DNA of 64,000 bases from Nereocystis luetkeana (lineage: Eukaryota; Sar; Phaeophyceae; Laminariales; Laminariaceae). The first letter of the stretch is position 1; each line of letters begins with the position of its first letter. The stretch is from contig JARUPZ010000002.1 of the NCBI GenBank assembly GCA_031213475.1, forward strand, positions 12,596,951 through 12,660,950. Reading direction: 5' to 3'. Under the pieces are notes generated by a model. The model worked only from the letters and a program-made list of their open reading frames with translations. It ran no database searches and was not told the DNA's origin. Below are positions 34,501 through 47,483 of this stretch, piece by piece. Both the position numbers and the translations under genes were made by a program.

Positions 34501-37500
34501 CACACACATATACCGATATACCTACAGCAGTAGTAGTTTTTTTTTTTTAAATGTCGATGTGTCACTTTACTTCCCAGCTCGAAAACTTGCAGAAGCTTTT
34601 TGCGCGGGCCGGACCCTAAAACGCAGCTCGTACGGCTTCCACCCGGCAGCATGAGGTATCACAGATCATATACCAGGGTATACACTTTGCCCTGCTGTAA
34701 AAGGACCTACTGTGCTCGTACATAGATCATCCAAGCAGAGGGTATGGGTCGATCTGTCTCGTGTGTGTAAACAAACCCCTTTGTTTACCACACCACTAAC
34801 CTTCGAAGGTGGCCGTGGAGGAGCCCGCGAGGGGCTTCACCCAGAGCGATGATATCGTGGTGAGCGTCTTCATACCTTACTGCGAGGCAGGCGCCGAGTG
34901 GGAGATTATCATCAACGCCGACAAGCCGGAGACGTGCCCGGACCTCGTGCCGTTGCCAGCGACGGAGGCGGAGGTCGGCAAGGTGGGCGGGTGCGGGCGG
35001 GAAAACAGAATCACGACCGCTTCTTTTTTTTCGCCCGCCGATGATGGTGGTGGTGGTGATGCATGGAACTTCTCTGTTGGCGTTTTGTTCGTGCATGCGC
35101 CCTCTTCTTTGGAACCGGGGATGGGGGAGGCACGACGGCGCGGGAGCGTTTGCCGACATGGCTTAGTTTTGCAGGCTTCCGTAGCCGCGTCGATGCCGAC
35201 GTGATCGATTGCGCAGACTTCCTGTTATTTATTCCAGCAATACCTATTACATGTCAGGTAGTAGTCTATTGATAGTACCATAGTGTACACTATACTACTG
35301 TAGTATACAGAAGCGCTCTGTTCGAGCGATTATTCCCCTCATAACAGTGTTTAGCAAAAAAATTGGCTTTTGAATCCCGCACGCAAAACCTCTAGGTTGT
35401 TATTTCGCGATTTCGGGGCTAAGCCCTTGGCCACTACAGCTCTCCTACACTAATTTCAAGTAATAATTCGCCAAAAACGTGGGTGCAGTGTGTTAAGGGG
35501 TTCATTTTGCGGTTCCGGTGCAGCCGCCGCCGCAGCCACCGCTCCCGCGCGCTTGCCGAGTGGCCTCTCGACCGCGCCTTTGACGAAAAAAACAAACAAA
35601 TTTTTCATAACAGCGAGCACTTTGCCGTTCTGCTATTTACAAGCCGCTGCTTTTGCTAATGTTGTTGCTTGCTCTTTTTTTTTTTTTTACGTTTTTGCGA
35701 TATGTGCGAGGCATAGCACTGTCAATACTGTTGATTTTCTGTATATTTGTTCATATTTTTATGGTTGGCATGGTATGTGTCCCTCGATCTATGTGAGTTT
35801 TTTTTCCAATCGTTATCTGCTAGCCTCTCCTGGTATATATTACGTAGGTTGTCGGGGGCTTTAATACTCCACACGGCATGGTACGTACCAAGACCCGTTT
35901 TTTTGTTCCTGTGTTACGGCCAACCTCTATGCTGCCAACGTCAGGGTTTTACCCCTAGTATGCTGGAGACGTACGACGTGTACCGCCTCACAAGCCTGGT
36001 CAGCATGAAGACGTGGGACCTGTTCCAGCGGACGGGTTCGCTGGCCGCGCTTGTACTCGATATAAAACGCCTCCGACGGTGGGTGGTCTGTTGGTGGTGG
36101 TGGTGGTGGTGGTGGTGGTGGTGGTGCTACCGTCGCTGTCCTTTCTGTTGTTGATGGTGGTGATGGTGGTGTTGGTGGTGGTGGTTTTGTTAGTATTGTT
36201 GGTGGTGTGGGTGGTGGTGGTGCTGATCGTCGTGATGGTGGTGATGGTGGTGGTGGTGGTGGCGGTGTTGATGTTGATGGTGGTGATGGTGATGGTGGTG
36301 ATGGTGGGTCGTGGTGTTGATGAGGTTGTTGGGGGTGGTGCTGCTGGTTCTGGTGTTGTTAGGTCATATTCTCGTAGGTTGTTGTTTGACAGCGGGTGGT
36401 CGTGTTGCTGTCGCCGTTTCGTCTCTCAAAATACTGCCGTGTGGAGTCTTCCCAAAAAAGCCGAAATGGCGCGAAAGCTGAAGTGTAGCTATTACGGGGA
36501 ACCATAGTTAACAGGACCAAATATTGTTAGTAAAAATTGATGAATGTATAGGTTTTTATGTATACCATAGGTCCTGTTATCTATGGCCCACCGTAATATT
36601 AATAGTATGTTTTACAGAAAAACATCCTTACGAGCGATCGGAAAAGGGTTCCACCAGTACCCGCCATTAATTAGCGGAACTTGGAAAAAGGCTTCGTCCG
36701 AATCGTCTGACGTCGTCTCTGCCACTCTTGCTGGTAGTTGCGTCTCGATAAGCAACACACCAAGGGCAACGTTGATGGCCCGGCCACTAGCTCTGCTCGC
36801 CAGCTGTGGTTTCCTTTTCTTGCGTCCATGATGTTGCTTGGGTGGTCGTCTTCGTTTAACGGGAGCGGTGCGTTGCGGGGCTGGGCAAGAAGAGGGTCGG
36901 ACGGCGAGTCAGGCGGTGCCGACAACTGGAAGCTCTGGCGGAGGCAGAGACGGAGGGAAGGGAAAGAGGGGGGGGGGGGGGAGGGGAGGAGGGGGGGGGA
37001 CAGGGGGGGGACGAGAGAGGGGAGGGAGCGGGGGGCTGGGAGGGGGGGGAGGTGTACTCGACAGGAGATATGTACTCGATCTCATGCATGGACGTAGTCG
37101 TTTGACCATAGACCCTCGCATCCCTACAATGCCGGGACGGAGCATGTCGGGTTTTCACCGACCAGGCAGACATTGCTTGCACCAAGCACGAAGTGCCGTG
37201 AGGTGTCTGGCGAGTCGCCTGAAGGGTGAGCTGCGTCCTACTAAGAATCGCTTTTGAGGCGGACTTGCATATGGATGACAGCTTCGATGAGTTGGTTTTA
37301 AATCCTGTGTAGGCATTTCCAGAGACAGCAATGGGAGTACTATGTAACTGCCTCTTGGGTGCCTTGCCATAAACACTACCAGGTACGTGGTACGATCATT
37401 CCCACTTGTGCGGAGTAAAGGTTGTTCACCTCGCACAAACGATCTAGCTCGACAACCAGCTGTGACCGCCCGCCAAAAGCAAAATATGAGACGGGGAGGG

Positions 37501-40500
37501 CGGGGGGGGTGAAGAAGGGGGGGGTAGAAGGGAGAGACGGTCAGACGTCGGACGGAGATATTTCAAATATACGGAGAGAGCACGGCTTGGATCAGAGTCC
37601 GATCGTTATCGCTTACCTCCGTGCCGTGAAGCACTTCGGCTTTCGATTTGGATAGGACCCGCCCCGTTCTCTCGACGCGGCCTTGTGAGGCCATACCCGG
37701 CGGTGGCGGGGACGGTGGCGGGGGAAGTGGAAGTCGAGAGTCGTTTCGCCCACGCCTGCGCCCGCGGCGGCGCGGTGTCAAGTCGACAGCCAGCCGAAGC
37801 CCCCCCCCCCTGCCTCGCGTTTATCTCCTTGAGGCCGAATTTGTCCTTCACTGCTTGAATGCTTGTTGTCTTCGCATCGCGCGGGAAGCGAGCGTGAATC
37901 AAGCGGAATATCTGCCGCCCGAAGCGTGGGTTTGATGGTGGCGCCGCACCGACCGGGTTCTTTTCGGACTGCTTCTGGAGCCCCCCCCGCTCCCGGAGCC
38001 CTCCCCGCTCGACCGCCCCCCCCCCGCGCGCGCGCTTTCCCTCATCGTGTACGAGTAGCTCTATAGAAACTCTTTGGTTTTCTCTGGTGGGGTTCCCACA
38101 CACTTTTTTAGCGACGGAATTACTCTCCCACACTTCACATGCTGTCCCCTCGCCCGCCCGCTTCCGCGCTTGTTGACCCCCCCCCCCCCCCCCCCCCCCC
38201 CCTCCCCCTCTCGGCAGTGAGCACGAGGTGGGAAAACTCGCCAAGTCGCCGCTGTTAAGGTGAGAATTGATGCCGCTGCTGTCGCCTATTGGTGTCGTAT
38301 TGCTGATCGTTGGAGTTGGACAGGAGGGAGTAGAGGGATCAGGGGGTGGGGAGAGGGGTTAGGATGGGAGGGTCGACGAGGGAAAAGGTGGGGGAGAGGG
38401 GGAGGGGCGGGGGGAGTCTGCGTGTTGCTGATCGCCGTGCCTTGCGTGTCTGCCCTGGATGAGTGGGTGGGTGGGTGGGTGGGTGGCAGTTTGGAGCGCA
38501 CGTTATTCGCTTGATGAAGATTGGCAGCGGTATCGACGTCCGATGCAGCCCCCCCTCCCCCTCCCCCCTCTCCTTTCCCCCCCCCCCTCCCCGTCCCCCT
38601 CCCCGTTCCCTCGGCATCAGTACAACCCCTGCCCCCCCCCCTCCACACACACTTCCTGCCATATTTGAATAAAATGGAACTCCGCTCACTGTATACACCG
38701 CACCGCATCCCATCGCATCGCCAGCACTGCCGGGTTCCACCTCGAGGCGCTGAGAGATAGGCAGGAGGAGGTGGAGGTGATCGTGTCGAGGTCGGGGGTT
38801 CGCATGGTTTTCCCCCTGTGGAGCGAGGCGGAGAGCAAGGGGGGGAAGGGGGGGGGTGAGGCGGAGGGGGCGGAGGCGGCGGGACCGAGTTTCGTGTACG
38901 GGAGGGGGGCGATCAGGCTGCGGCTGGAGTGGAGGCAGATGGACGGGAAGAGGCCAGGTACGGGCATGGGCGTGGAGGAGAGGGGATTGGGGGGGCGGGG
39001 GGGGGGGGGAAGGAGAAGGACGGTGGGGGGGGGGCATAAGATGAGTGTTTATTCTTATATGCGCACGTGCCTGGGTGAGTGAGGTATTGGTTGGACACGG
39101 ACCCTCATGTTTTTTTTTCTGTCTGTCTGCATCTCTGTTCGTTTTTTGGTACAGGAACTTTTGAATGTTTCCGTTTCAGTAGGAAGAACAATCAGTACGC
39201 ACGGGCTCGGAATCTGCAAGGGTGTCGTGAGGTGGTACTGACGGTTTGATGGGCAGGACGGTTGCAGGTGAACGACAAAACGGGAAAGAGCCGTCGGCGG
39301 GACAGACCGGGCGTGCCTGATTTTCTCAGCACGTAACGACCCCGTGGATAAGGAATACCAAGTATTTAATGGGGTAGTGACTATCCGATCGGCTCTGACA
39401 CAGCGGTGGGGCATCCACGGACGCACGGACGAGTTGACGGGCTGCTACTTTGTGGTTTACTGACTGATTCGGTTACACGAAACATGCCTTGCCCAGGTGG
39501 GCAAACTCCTCAAATTATATTCGATTCGATTAATTTTTTCTCCAAAACAATTCTTGCGGGACTCCTTTATCAAATTCGATGAATCGGGTTGAGTCGAAGT
39601 TCCCTCCCCGAATGTTACAAATGCCCTCCTGGGTGAGTTTCAGTTTTTTGGACCAATCAGAAGCAAATTGATTCGATTTTAAAAAAGCAAAAAAGGAGTT
39701 GGTTGATTGATCGATCGAGCAACGAATAATATTTTCCTTCTTGATCATCGCTCATTTGGCTTATTCCCTTCCCTTCCCGTCCCCTATCCCCACCATACCC
39801 GTCCCGCCGCCCTCCATCCCACCGCCATCTTTTCGCGCCACGCGTTCCGAAAAAAATAAACGCTATTTTTTTTTTGGCTTTGAAAAAATACAACTTTCAT
39901 CGGAAATTATTAATACCACGATGACAATAATTCTTTTCGAAAAATCACCAACATTTCCTTCGAAAATTACTTGCTCGGAAAATACTTTTCTTCGGAAAAT
40001 GATTTTATTTCTCCTTCTTCTTCTCCGAAGACGTGCGCGTCATGTTTCCTCCGGAGGCGCAAGGGCTCGCCCGGGGCTTCCGTCAGCCGGCGTGGACGTC
40101 GGAGATGACGCTGTACGACTACCTGCCGCGGGCGCAGGCTGCCGTGGAGCGGCCCTGGCGCGAGCGCAAGCACCTGGTGGCTACCTTGGCGGCCCGACAC
40201 AGCGTGCTGGAGTACGACGCGCAGGACTTCACGCTGCTCCATCTCTTCATGAAGGTGCCACCACACTTTTTCGCCGCGCCTTTTGTTTGTGCTATTAATA
40301 TTACTGGTATTTTTTTTGTCGTCGTTCGTACGTATTATTTGTTTCGTGTGTGTGTGTGTGTTTTTTTTTTTTGGTGTGTCGTGGTGGTCAAATGATCAGC
40401 AGTCATTATCATTACGTACATACCGCAACATTTAGGGACATTTTTTATAGACATAGCTGGTAGCAGTTTGTGGTGTATTGTTGCTGGGTTTGCTATGATA

Positions 40501-41621
40501 GAGAAATGCGTGTTTTTATGAGTGTCAAACGCATGCATCATTGTGGGAGTGCGGAAGTACAGATTGATGGTGTGTGTTTACATAATGCAAAATGTTTGAG
40601 TGCGTGTTCGACAATTTTTTGCCAAAATAAATAAATACATGAGGAATTTTTTCCGTGTCTTTCCGTCGTCCCGTGTGATCGGCTCCGACCCGCGATGGAC
40701 TTCAATGGCTGCATCGTTTGTGCGCTACCTTTCCGCTGTTCTCAGCCGGCAAGCAAGCGTTTCACGTCCATCAGGCACATAGTTTGTTTTTTTTTTCAGA
40801 CCGGTTCAAGCCTTCCTTCTACCCCCACGCTTCCCTCTCACCCCCGCCCTACCCGCGCTCCCTGTCACCACACGCCACACACACGCTTCCACCCCTATCC
40901 CCACCCCTCCTCCCCCCACCTCCACCACTACCTCCCCCCCTCCCACCTCCACGCCTACCCCTGCCCCCGCCCCTCCCCTTCCTTCCCACACCCCGTGCCT
41001 CTTATCCCTCATCCCTTTCTTATTTTCTGCCGCCCCCTCGCGTGCCTTCTGTATCGCCCCCTGATACGCATTTCATGTCACACTTGCCTGTCTATGTCAT
41101 GAATTCTTGTGTTCTACGTATGTATACATTCATCGAAACTGACAAGAGGACCCATCTGTGAACCCCGCCCCCCCCCCTTCTCTATCGGCCTCTCGCATAC
41201 AAAACCCATGTCGCACTTTTTTGTTTGTTCCATCATATCTTCAATTCATTTGTTTCATCTAGTTGTACCTGGTATATGTAAGTGAAAAGTAGCCATTTTT
41301 CCTTCACCTCCTGCCTGCTGCCCCCCCCCCCCCCCCCCCCGCTCACACGCTTTTACACGTACGAATGGTTTGCTTAAATTATGCTTTATATACTAATAAT
41401 AGGTGAAAGTGGACAACTTTATCCACCTGCGCATCCTGCGGCTGGACATCGGGCCCGACTTCCCCGAGTTTCCCCCCCAGATGACCCTCTGCGATGCCCT
41501 CTCGGACCAGTCCTGGGTCCTCGACAGGCGCGACTACCTGTACAGCCCTCGGTGGGACGCCGAACGCATGGCGACGGAGCTCTACACGCACGCGGCGGAG
41601 GCGCTGTCTGTAGTCGTCTGA
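31540..41621 (+). CDS. BABAM2: BRE/BRCC45 homologue (BRISC and BRCA1-A complex member 2)
   Basis: Scaffold with UEV-like folds that holds the BRCC36 deubiquitinase in the nuclear BRCA1-A (DNA repair) and cytosolic BRISC complexes. Exons: 31540-31635, 34809-34982, 35945-36078, 38218-38259, 38725-38957, 40031-40254, 41403-41621 (stop TGA). All boundaries are GT-AG and phases close, giving 373 residues against 383 in human. Diagnostic pieces: VSVFIPYCEAGAEWEIIINA (human has HIPYAGETLKWDIIFNA), HLVATLAARHSVLEYDAQDF (human AAFLSHFGTGVVEYDAEGF), and YLYSPRWDAERMATE near the C-terminus (human YPYSPRWDGNEMAK). The insert after WSEAESK is Gly/Glu-rich and lineage-specific. Exon 38218-38259 is only 42 bp. 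The first exon (MGRTKLNAVWAAVHEQIDHL, phase 0 into VAVEE) is weakly conserved and least certain. The intron after it is 3.2 kb and packed with MITEs. Confidence 0.88.
32390..32835. repeat. Dense cluster of TACCAGGTA/TACCTGGTA motifs
   Basis: In BRE intron 1 the palindrome-like words acctggtac, taccaggta, cctggtata and a run of gtac units crowd about 450 bp, next to gtccagagtc-type short repeats (32575-32645). There is no open frame of interest. The motif is dispersed through the window, but this is its densest cluster. Confidence 0.7.
32823..32978. mobile_element. Diverged, enlarged MITE relative
   Basis: Starts actatttacgggggggacat, contains gaggaccaaatat and ends ttcgcccccccgtagta. It resembles the MITE ends, but the interior is rearranged and contains TACCATGGTA-like sequence. 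Confidence 0.4.
33063..33200 (+). mobile_element. Palindromic MITE copy 3
   Basis: ttattatgggggaccatagt at the left, actatgatcccccgtaatag at the right. It is longer than its siblings because of an inserted accaggtacctggtaccagg stretch. In BRE intron 1. Confidence 0.85.
33271..33380 (+). mobile_element. Palindromic MITE copy 4
   Basis: tattacgggggaccatagtt to actatggtcccccgtaatag, 70 bp from copy 3, in BRE intron 1. Confidence 0.9.
33732..33836 (+). repeat. Short G-run repeat flanked by a direct repeat
   Basis: A 63-bp core (33750-33812: gcactcgataggagaggtgt, then catgcatggccgtagtcgta) is flanked on both sides by gcaggcgcc followed by a G-run. That direct repeat looks like a target-site duplication of at least 17 bp, so this may be a recent insertion. 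In BRE intron 1. Confidence 0.7.
36082..36330. repeat. GGT/GAT trinucleotide-rich repeat
   Basis: About 250 bp of ggtggtggtggtgatggtgg type, beginning at the donor of BRE exon 35945-36078. The donor itself, cgacg/gtgggtgg, runs straight into the repeat. Confidence 0.95.
36489..36598 (+). mobile_element. Palindromic MITE copy 5
   Basis: ctattacggggaaccatagt to ctatggcccaccgtaata, with loop aaatattgttagtaaaaatt; in a BRE intron. Confidence 0.9.
37043..37315 (+). repeat. Full-length G-run dispersed repeat
   Basis: One of the longest copies: a G-run, tactcgacaggagatatgta, catgcatggacgtagtcgtt, caatgccgggacggagcatg, attgcttgcaccaagcacga, gggtgagctgcgtcctacta and gatgacagcttcgatgag, about 270 bp in all. 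In BRE intron 36079-38217. Confidence 0.85.
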
Positions 41622-41876
41622 TCTGAGTTGGTCTGGTTTGATCGGGTTTTTTTTTTTCTTCGGATTTTTCGGATTCTCGAATATTCGGATATTAGGTTGT
41701 CGGATTTCCGGATTTCCGGGTTCTCGGACTTGCAGATTATCGGGTTTTCGGAAATCCGAGTTGTTGAACTTTCGATCCACTTGATTGGGCGGGGGGCGGG
41801 GTGCGGGGGGCGGGGCGAGAGGGAGGATGTGTGTATGATCGCTGGCGGGGTGTGAAGGGTCGCGTCGCCGAATTAT

Positions 41877-41966
41877 CCCTTTTAGGACCCCAGTCCCGTT
41901 TGGGGGACAAACTACTTACAGTTTGAGTACTTTGTCCCCACATATGGGGGTGCGGTGCTAAAAGGG
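41877..41966. mobile_element. 90-bp palindromic MITE of a second type
   Basis: The ends are cccttttaggacccc and its inverse-like ggggtgcggtgctaaaaggg; inside, gggacaaactact faces agtactttgtcccc. TTA flanks both sides and may be the target duplication. It lies 255 bp after the BRE stop, so it may be in the 3' UTR. Confidence 0.6.
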
Positions 41967-44736
41967 TTAAGCCGGCCGAAATTTTGCTTTTTCTTCTCTC
42001 AATTTCTTGTTTCCCGGCGGCAGACAGAGAGGCCTTGGGTGTCCAAGGCTGGTTTTAGTGTTCGTTTGTATTATTATTATTATTTTATTATTTGGGCTGC
42101 CTTGGGTTCGTCAGTGGGAAAGAGGCGAAGCAGAGAGGAGCGAGTTGGGGGGGCTGTCTGTGGGAGGTGCAAGGGTCAATATTTACCGGTGACTGGGTTT
42201 GATGGCGGTTTTTTCGTGTGTATGTTTTATGTGTGTGTGTTTTTCTTGTGTGTCCGATGCATGTGGTTGCCTCCCCACCCCCCCCCCCCACCCCACCCCG
42301 GTGGCCTGATCCTGATCAAGACACGTCATTCACGGGTGGTGAAGACGTTTCTTCTTTGAAAGACCGGGCTGCCTTGTTAAGAACGATTTTGTTTTTGGAA
42401 AATTATAAAGAGTTCTGCGTCGGGGAAGCGGCTCCCCCCCCGCCCCCCCCCCCCCCCCCCCTCCCCCCCCCATTTTTGTTTGGTATTCTTCCATCCTGTC
42501 TGCTGTCTGCTGTCGGCAGTCTGCTCGCGGCTTCGGGCGCACCCCGGTAACAAAAAAAATGAAAACAACGGCACGCCGTTCTCCCTTGCTTCCTCCCCAG
42601 AGCACTTTTGTGCGCACTTCTGGTACTGCCACACGTACGTACGTGTGTGTGTACGTACGTATGTGCGTGTGTATCATACGTACGCACAGAGTGAAGCAGC
42701 GATTTTTGTGTGTTGCTTTCTTTTTCTGTATGGTCTTTGGTTTCGTGTCGTTGTTGTTGCTTTTGTTTTACATGTGATTTGTGTGTTTATGCTCGTCGTC
42801 GCCGTTGTCGCCGCATGTAGCCGTATACTACTCCTAGCCGTATGATATGAATAGCCGGCCGTTTCGTCCGAATCGAGAGCGGGATCCCGGGTGTCATGGT
42901 GGCGTTTTTTTTTTTTTCGCGTGACACCACGAACCATGGTCCTCCCTCTCTTGTTACGCAAGCGTGTCCGTTCGGGATTGTATCGGCTCTGCTTTCGGTT
43001 GAGGTTGAGGGTGGTATGATGGCTGGGTCTGTTGTCGGAGGGCGGGGTGGGAGAGAGGGGAGGGGGCGTAGGATAGGGGGGAAGGGGGGAGCGAGGGAAA
43101 TAGTCGGGATGAGGTGGGGTGGAGGGTGGAGGGGAAGGGCGGGGCGGGGGGGGGGGGGGGGTGTTTAACCGGACGCTTTTTCAGCTTTACGGTAGAGCTC
43201 TCGTAGAGTTTTCGGCAGCAGCAGGGGGTCTACGAGAGAGTGTCTTAATATGTTGTCCACCCACTACCCGCTACTGTACGTTACGCTTGCGTAGTCTAGT
43301 TCGTATTCATCCGATGTAGTGCTTTGATTGGCACCAGTGTATAACCCTGGTAGTAAGGAAACCACTGAAGGAAAATCCATTTCCTGTCTAGTGTGGTAAT
43401 GCTGTCACAGTAGCAGCAGCAGCAGTAGTGGTCGTACACAAGTGGTGCTGACTGATGTAGGAGTGGCAGTCCTGGCGCAGTCCCGACCGACCGCCGACCG
43501 CAGTGGTTGTGCAAAGGGTCCGGGGAAGGGGATTGAGAAGCGTGCGTGCGTACTTTGTCGCCGGTGCGTGCGTGCGGTGTGTACAGTGTTTTGCGCTTTT
43601 TGTGCGAGCTGTCTGATTGTTGGCAATGCTTGTACTTTTGCGTGCTCGCTGGTGTGGGGCAAGCGACCCCCCCCCCCCCCTTGGTCTCAGGCTATGTGTG
43701 GCACATGATGCCGCTCTCCGCGCTTCCTCGAGGGACTCGTCGTTTCTGCTATTATTATTATCGATATACCTAGTGTGGATGTATGGATGCGCCCTGGACA
43801 TCGGGTGCTTCGTGTCTCTTTATTGTAATTTATAGTTGATTCTGTCCCTGTCTCTTTGCCATTTTCTCTCTCGCTGTTCGATTCCTCCTATACGAGTACC
43901 ATCATCATGCGTGATGAATGGAGTGTCTCCTCGTGTGTGGATTGCCGCTCGTACGCTTCCTCGTGTGTGATCGTCATGCAGTCCTATTGTTAAGAGTTTC
44001 CTCTTCGGTCTTCTTCCCTCTTGGGTCGTATTATTTTTGGTTTTTGTTTTCACTTTTTACGATAATACACGAAGTGCCTGGTATGTGTTTTACGTGGGTT
44101 TAGCATTTCCCTGTCTGGGCCACGAAAGCGGGTAGGTGCAGAAGCTAGAATAGCATGGGTTCCTGCAACAAATTTCTATTACACTATCATCATGGTCCGA
44201 TGAGATGAAAGTGTGTGCTGCCGAGAGGTCAGAGCGTTGTGCCGCAGCTACGTGACGATCTGCTGCTTCGCCGTATCGCTTGTGATCGCTCCCAACGAGC
44301 GGGGAAAAAAAACATTGACAACAACAAAAACGAGCGAAGAAAATCCTACCGATTTTTTTTCGCACGAGGTACATGACAGTAGTAGGTACTGCTGTACGAG
44401 GACTCGTGTCGGTGCGGCCGCTTTCCTGCGTGTGTGTGCTCTGTGCTCGACGCCCGTCGTGCGAATGGTGTCAGCCGAGGCCCCTCCTCTCTTTTCCTAC
44501 GTAGGGAGACCGCTCGCCCGCCGCGTCCTCCGGGCCAACCTCGCCTCCGATTGCGATTCGGCCCGGGGCCAAGCTTCCCCCCCCTCTCTGTCCCGGGGAG
44601 ACCTCTCGCCCGCCGTATCCTCTCTGGGCCGCGTGGGTATGGGTCGACGTACTGCGGTGCTGCTGCTGTATGACGATGAGCGAGCATCGCAGCCTCTGCT
44701 GCTGCTGCTGTTGCTCAAAAATCGAGTAATTCATGT

Positions 44737-44847
44737 TATTTACGGGGGACCACAGTTAATAGGACCTATGGTATACATAAAAACCTATATATTCAACCAT
44801 TTTTACTAACAATATTTGGTCCTATTAACTATGGTCCCCCGTATTAT
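44737..44847 (-). mobile_element. Palindromic MITE copy 6
   Basis: ttatttacgggggaccacag to actatggtcccccgtattat, loop in reverse sense. Confidence 0.9.
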
Positions 44848-44861
44848 ACAGTATCATCAAC

Positions 44862-45123
44862 AAAAAGGCGAAGCCGAAGAAAACAGACAGGCCAATCATC
44901 GATTGATCATCTTTGTTCAGTCGGTCTGTAATGCTTGCCGTGGGAGGCAAGGAACCCCGTCGGGAGAGTGTAACGGTTTTGAGGCGTTAAACGCCGCGGG
45001 AAGTGGAACGGTACAACCCGATGAATGGGTTCCGTCCGTCCTGCATGGCATGAGTTTTTTTAATGATAGGGACTCGCTGGGTGTGACGGAATCGTACCAG
45101 TTGGTTCTACAACTACCTGTTTA
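44862..45123 (+). pseudogene. Orphan coding-like fragment with an EF-hand-like loop
   Basis: The open frame reads GFEALNAAGSGTVQPDEWV, which matches the spacing of a 12-residue EF-hand loop (N-A-A-G-S-G-T-V-x-x-x-E) but lacks the first and third aspartates, so calcium binding is doubtful. It ends at a stop near 45121. No second EF-hand, splice partner or start was found. It could be a gene relic, a missed exon or chance. Confidence 0.25.
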
Positions 45124-46794
45124 GTGGTTTGGAGAAAGGGACAGATCCCGGCGCCCTAAAAAAAACGCCCTCGAGATATCCGCCTTCAGATTTCTTCAGC
45201 GTGGTTTGGGAGTTCTAACAAATAGTGCAGACGGAAAACCTGAGAGAAAAAACTCTCACCAGGTACGTTCGTACCTGGTACGATAATGCTTTTGATCGGA
45301 CAAATCCGGAGGTTCCGTTAAGAAGGAGACCCTGTAGTGTAAGACCTACTTTAGAGAGGGACTGACTGCTTGTTCGCTTTCTTCGGTAATTTCTTCGGCA
45401 TGATGAATGCTTTGTTTTGTGTCCACCGATCAGCATTTACTCCAATAATTGCTCGTTTGTTCGGTCGTTCGTTCGTGTCCGCTTAGTTCACCTGTAAAGG
45501 CAAATCCGTTTTTCTTCTCGGATTCTCGGTCCTGGCCACCCTGCGAAGCGAAACATCCACCCCATTCGATAATTTTCATCAACTTTTTTTTTACTGGCTC
45601 GCTCACGAAGGTCCAGCTCCCTTCGGCGCCGCATATATGTCTTGCTGTGACTTGACTGTATCGGCAGAGCACGTGATGATGAACCGTCTCCATCAGTGTA
45701 CCCCGCTACAACGCGCACTGCGCTTGGCTGAGCTGCGCTGGGCTGTGTGCAGTGGGCTCCCTTCTCAGGGATAGTTACTACGCGTACGTACGTACGTACG
45801 TAGCACTTCTTCGGACTGTTGCACACTTCGGACAGGTCATGATCTATCTGATCTATCTGATCTATCTGTAGATGATCTAGTTTCTCACCTGCCGTTGTGA
45901 GAGGTTGTTGGGCAAGATATGCATATAAATAGCACGGATCCAACCCAAGAAACATGCGCTAGATCGTACCGGCTATACGGGTCCCATCCGGCAACATAGG
46001 CCGAAATCACACAAAAAAAAAAACAGGAACTATAGATCTATCTGCCTTGACTGATCTACGAGATCATGCATGCAGTGGGGAATCGATCATCTGTCTGACT
46101 GGGCTGTGGTCTGTTGCTGCTTTTTTTTTCGTGCTGTAGGTGGTGACACGAGAGGGACGGTTGTCATGATATCATCGCCTCTCTTTGCTGTGTTCACCGC
46201 GCTAGTCGGCAGTTTCGACAGCCGTGGAACTTGCATTACTCGAGGCCTCCTGCCCCCTCCCTCTCCCCCCCCCCCCCCCACTCCACCCACCCCAACGTAC
46301 AAAACGCACGATAATTAGACAGGGTGAGCAGTTGTGGCAGTGGACGAATGAGGAAAACGAAACACTAAACCAAACGCACGATATACGTGCACATACACGC
46401 GCGTCCATCTCGAGCTTCAGAGCCCCCAAAAAAGCTACTTTGCACTTTGCACTCAACACAAGCAAAAACAAAAATAGTCACAGCAAGCAAGCAAGCAAGC
46501 GATAAACCTAAAGTACAGAAGAGGCCCAACACAATGTGCTGCGCAAATTCACCATTGCACTTGCGTATACCGGTAGATGCTGGAAAAGAGCGCGAAGTTC
46601 ACCATCTTTTCCCTTCTTACTATTAAAACACCCCGTGAATGGGGTCAGTCGAAGGATAACATAATATTAATAGCAACACCGTAACCACCCCGGCGTGCAT
46701 ACAAAAGCAATAAACGCACGTAGTATGTGTCGCACGATTCTATAATTCTACAAAACACGCCTCCCCCCCCCCCCCTCCCGTCCCGCCTGCTAAT

Positions 46795-46935
46795 GGTCGC
46801 CAACGGGTCTTCAACGGGTCGCTAACGAGTCGCTAACGAGTCGCTAACGAGTCGCTAACGAGTCGCTAACGGGCCGCTAAGGGGTCGCTAGCGGGTCTCC
46901 AACGGGTCGTTAACGGATTGCCCGCGGGTCGCGGA
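46795..46935. repeat. Tandem array of an 11-bp unit (cgctaacgagt)
   Basis: About 12 imperfect units: gtcgctaacgagtcgctaac repeated, decaying to gtcgctagcgggtctccaac at the right end. Confidence 0.9.
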
Positions 46936-47483
46936 TCATGCTAGACACCGACGGCGGCGACGACCAAACACATCGGCGGCGGCGGTGCCACAACGCGCGC
47001 ATGTTTTACGGTGCCATGAAAGAAAAAGCTTTACTGGTCGACTTTGTTGTACGGGACCCAGTTTTCGGCTCGGTCTCTGCGGTACAGGCAGTACATACAC
47101 ACTGTGCATATCAACAACATCAACGGTATCAATCAATAGCATCGACAGCAGAAATGCCAACCCCCCCCCGTCAGCCAGCAGACCCCGCGCACGCAAAAAT
47201 GGAGCGTCCTTACATATATGGCAGGCACATAGTAGCTACCAGTATATTACTATCATCACTTTACTACTGTATATTCTCAGTTCAATCTCCGTCGGTTCAT
47301 TTAGTACGTCGGTGACGCCACGTATTCGTCGCCTCCGTACGACGCCTGAACAGCCGAACACAGACAGAGGCGCCCCCCCCCCCCCAGAATAATCGCAGCG
47401 GACATAAAAACAGCCGAAAAACGAGCAGCAGCAACAGCAGTAGCAACAGCAGCAGCGCAGCGGCAAGCGATCGGCAAGTGAGA

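Noticed and set aside
34574..34616. LENLQKLFARAGP and stop after a cttcccag acceptor, as the last exon of a plus-strand gene
   Set aside because: The LRR gene closes properly at 25104, and BRE skips this segment in phase 0. Chance is more likely.
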